The translations under genes and the position numbers were made by a program. This document shows, piece after piece, positions 63,231 to 64,000 of a stretch of DNA of 64,000 nt; within the stretch, counting starts at the first letter, position 1; each line of letters opens with the position of its first letter. The notes under the pieces were generated by a model, which did not search any database, was not told where the DNA came from, and saw only the letters and a list, made by a program, of their open reading frames with translations. The DNA is from Sphaerotilus microaerophilus (GTDB lineage Bacteria; Pseudomonadota; Gammaproteobacteria; Burkholderiales; Burkholderiaceae_C), in assembly GCF_023734135.1 (NCBI RefSeq), contig NZ_AP025730.1, positions 4,774,001 to 4,838,000 of the forward strand, read 5' to 3'.

Positions 63231-63342
63231 GTTCGGACAAGCGTCACAAAGACCCACGACCGCGCAAGCCCCTAGAGAAATCAACGCTCTAGGGGCTTTT
63301 TTCATGTCACGTCCAGTCACGTCCACGCTGGACAGCGCACCC
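63231..63342. repeat. attR: partial tRNA 3' end plus 100-bp direct repeat
   Basis: TTCGGACAAGCG at 63232-63243 copies the tRNA-Thr T-arm/acceptor 3' side. It is joined, without the 16 bp present at attL, to the 100-bp repeat 63243-63342. The repeat carries a second copy of the terminator (63266-63302). Confidence 0.9.
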
Positions 63343-63384
63343 GGACCGGGGGAACAGGCCCTGTGCAGACCCCAAATCGCGGAC

Positions 63385-64000
63385 TCACTTCACCGCTGGC
63401 GCCAGCAGCGCCACGGCGCCCGAGAAGGTGAGGAACGCAAAGCCCGTGGTGACCAGCACGATGCGCGCGATGCGGCCCGCATCGGCCCCATAGCGCTCGG
63501 CCAGCATCGTCACGTTGCTCGCGCTGGGCAGGGCGGCCAGCAGGGCGAGCACGTTCACCGTGAACGCATCGATCGCCAAGCCCTGCCCCATGGCCAGGTG
63601 GCCCATTGCCAGCACCAGCAACGGGTGCAGGAACAGCTTGCAGACGGCCACCAACGGGACATCGCTGCGGCGCCGCATCCCGGCACTGGCGCCAGCACCC
63701 CCAGCACTGCCCCGCTGAAGCGCAGACTGGCGCTGCGCGCGCGCCAGGACGGCCCCCAGTGTGAACAGCGCCACCGGCGTGGCCGCATCGGCCAGCATCG
63801 AAACGGGTTTCATCAGCACGTTCGGCAGTGCCCAGCCCCCAGCGGACACTGCGCAGCCCAGTGCCACGGCCCAGGGCAGAGGGTTCACCGCCATGCCCTT
63901 GAGCGCACCGGCCAGTGCCCGGCGCACCCCATGGTCCTGCGCGCTGCCCAGGCGCGAGAGGGCAATACACAACGACGTGGTGACCACCATGTCCACCACC
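63385..64000 (-). CDS. AEC-family (auxin efflux carrier) permease, truncated at window end
   Basis: The visible 204 residues are the C-terminal two-thirds of an AEC permease with about seven helices (LPWAVALGCAVSAGGWALP, DAATPVALFTLGAVLAR, LFLHPLLVLAMGHLA, TVNVLALLAALPSASNVTMLAERYG). PSASNVTMLAERYG is the family hallmark. The N-terminal part lies beyond the window, so the methionine at 63999 is probably internal. It is the first host gene after the element and is convergent with it. Confidence 0.88.
   Translation of the reverse strand, partial: VVDMVVTTSLCIALSRLGSAQDHGVRRALAGALKGMAVNPLPWAVALGCAVSAGGWALPNVLMKPVSMLADAATPVALFTLGAVLARAQRQSALQRGSAGGAGASAGMRRRSDVPLVAVCKLFLHPLLVLAMGHLAMGQGLAIDAFTVNVLALLAALPSASNVTMLAERYGADAGRIARIVLVTTGFAFLTFSGAVALLAPAVK

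Larger units (their letters stand above)
53251..63342. mobile_element. Integrative element of about 10 kb at tRNA-Thr (phage-satellite-like)
   Basis: The element lies between two perfect 100-bp direct repeats (53251-53350 and 63243-63342) directly behind tRNA-Thr. Its first gene is a P4-type integrase. Then follow small regulatory ORFs with an AlpA-like HTH, a C4-like antisense RNA layout, a Toprim/DUF927 replication pair, an iteron cluster, more small ORFs, and two separate cargo-like genes. All genes point away from the tRNA and most overlap by ATGA. There are no capsid, portal, terminase, tail, relaxase or mating-pair genes. It is therefore not a complete prophage or conjugative element. 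A satellite or a replicating integrative plasmid is most likely. Confidence 0.85.

Noticed and set aside
63231..63250. A second tRNA at the right end of the element
   Set aside because: Only 12 bp of the tRNA 3' side are present; it is an att remnant, not a gene.
53251..63342. Complete prophage
   Set aside because: No terminase, portal, capsid, tail or lysis proteins are encoded.

Overview
The window looks like a chromosomal segment of a high-GC betaproteobacterium of the order Burkholderiales, probably the Leptothrix/Sphaerotilus/Rubrivivax/Ideonella group. The reasons are the very G+C-rich codon use, the petABC-sspA-sspB order, the urtA plus urease arrangement, a Bug-family solute receptor and a chorismatase of the XanB2 type. 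The genus is an inference from gene style, not from a search.

Layout. 1-1990 holds the start of a urea ABC transporter operon on the minus strand (urtA, then a truncated urtB). 2196-10044 is a complete type I restriction-modification island, hsdM-hsdS-(AlbA_2/Schlafen-like ATPase)-hsdR, placed inside a urea-related neighbourhood. 10226-14948 (minus) encodes a LuxR-type response regulator and a hybrid histidine kinase fused to an NCS1-type transporter domain. It faces the urease operon ureA-B-C-E-F-(GNAT)-G-D at 15098-20769. 20791-21726 (minus) holds norE/norF-like haem-copper oxidase accessory genes.

21907-33953 is a housekeeping block: an Omp85-like outer-membrane protein, ileS, a chorismatase, alr, an LplT-type transporter, an EamA permease, a double pseudo-receiver protein and an aromatic aminotransferase. 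34117-35647 holds an ornithine-cyclodeaminase-like gene and an Lrp/AsnC regulator. 35715-40448 is an amide/acyl-amino-acid catabolic operon (amidase, M20 hydrolase, Bug receptor) with a divergent LysR gene. An SDR follows, then a dipeptide/oligopeptide-type ABC operon ending in an amidase (41390-48157). mscL, petABC, sspA and sspB complete the core part.

53166-53241 is tRNA-Thr(TGT). An integrative element of about 10 kb (53251-63342) sits directly behind it, bounded by a perfect 100-bp direct repeat that contains the tRNA-side terminator. It carries a P4-type tyrosine integrase, an AlpA-like HTH protein, a region with the layout of a phage C4/P4-CI antisense RNA, a Toprim primase-like protein, a DUF927 helicase, twelve copies of an 8-bp GGTGTTGC iteron in both orientations, several small ORFs and two cargo-like genes (a lipoprotein and a zinc-ribbon protein). 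No capsid, terminase or conjugation genes are visible. It reads as a phage-satellite-like or autonomously replicating integrative element, and it is the most interesting object in the window. The window ends in an AEC-family permease cut by the edge.
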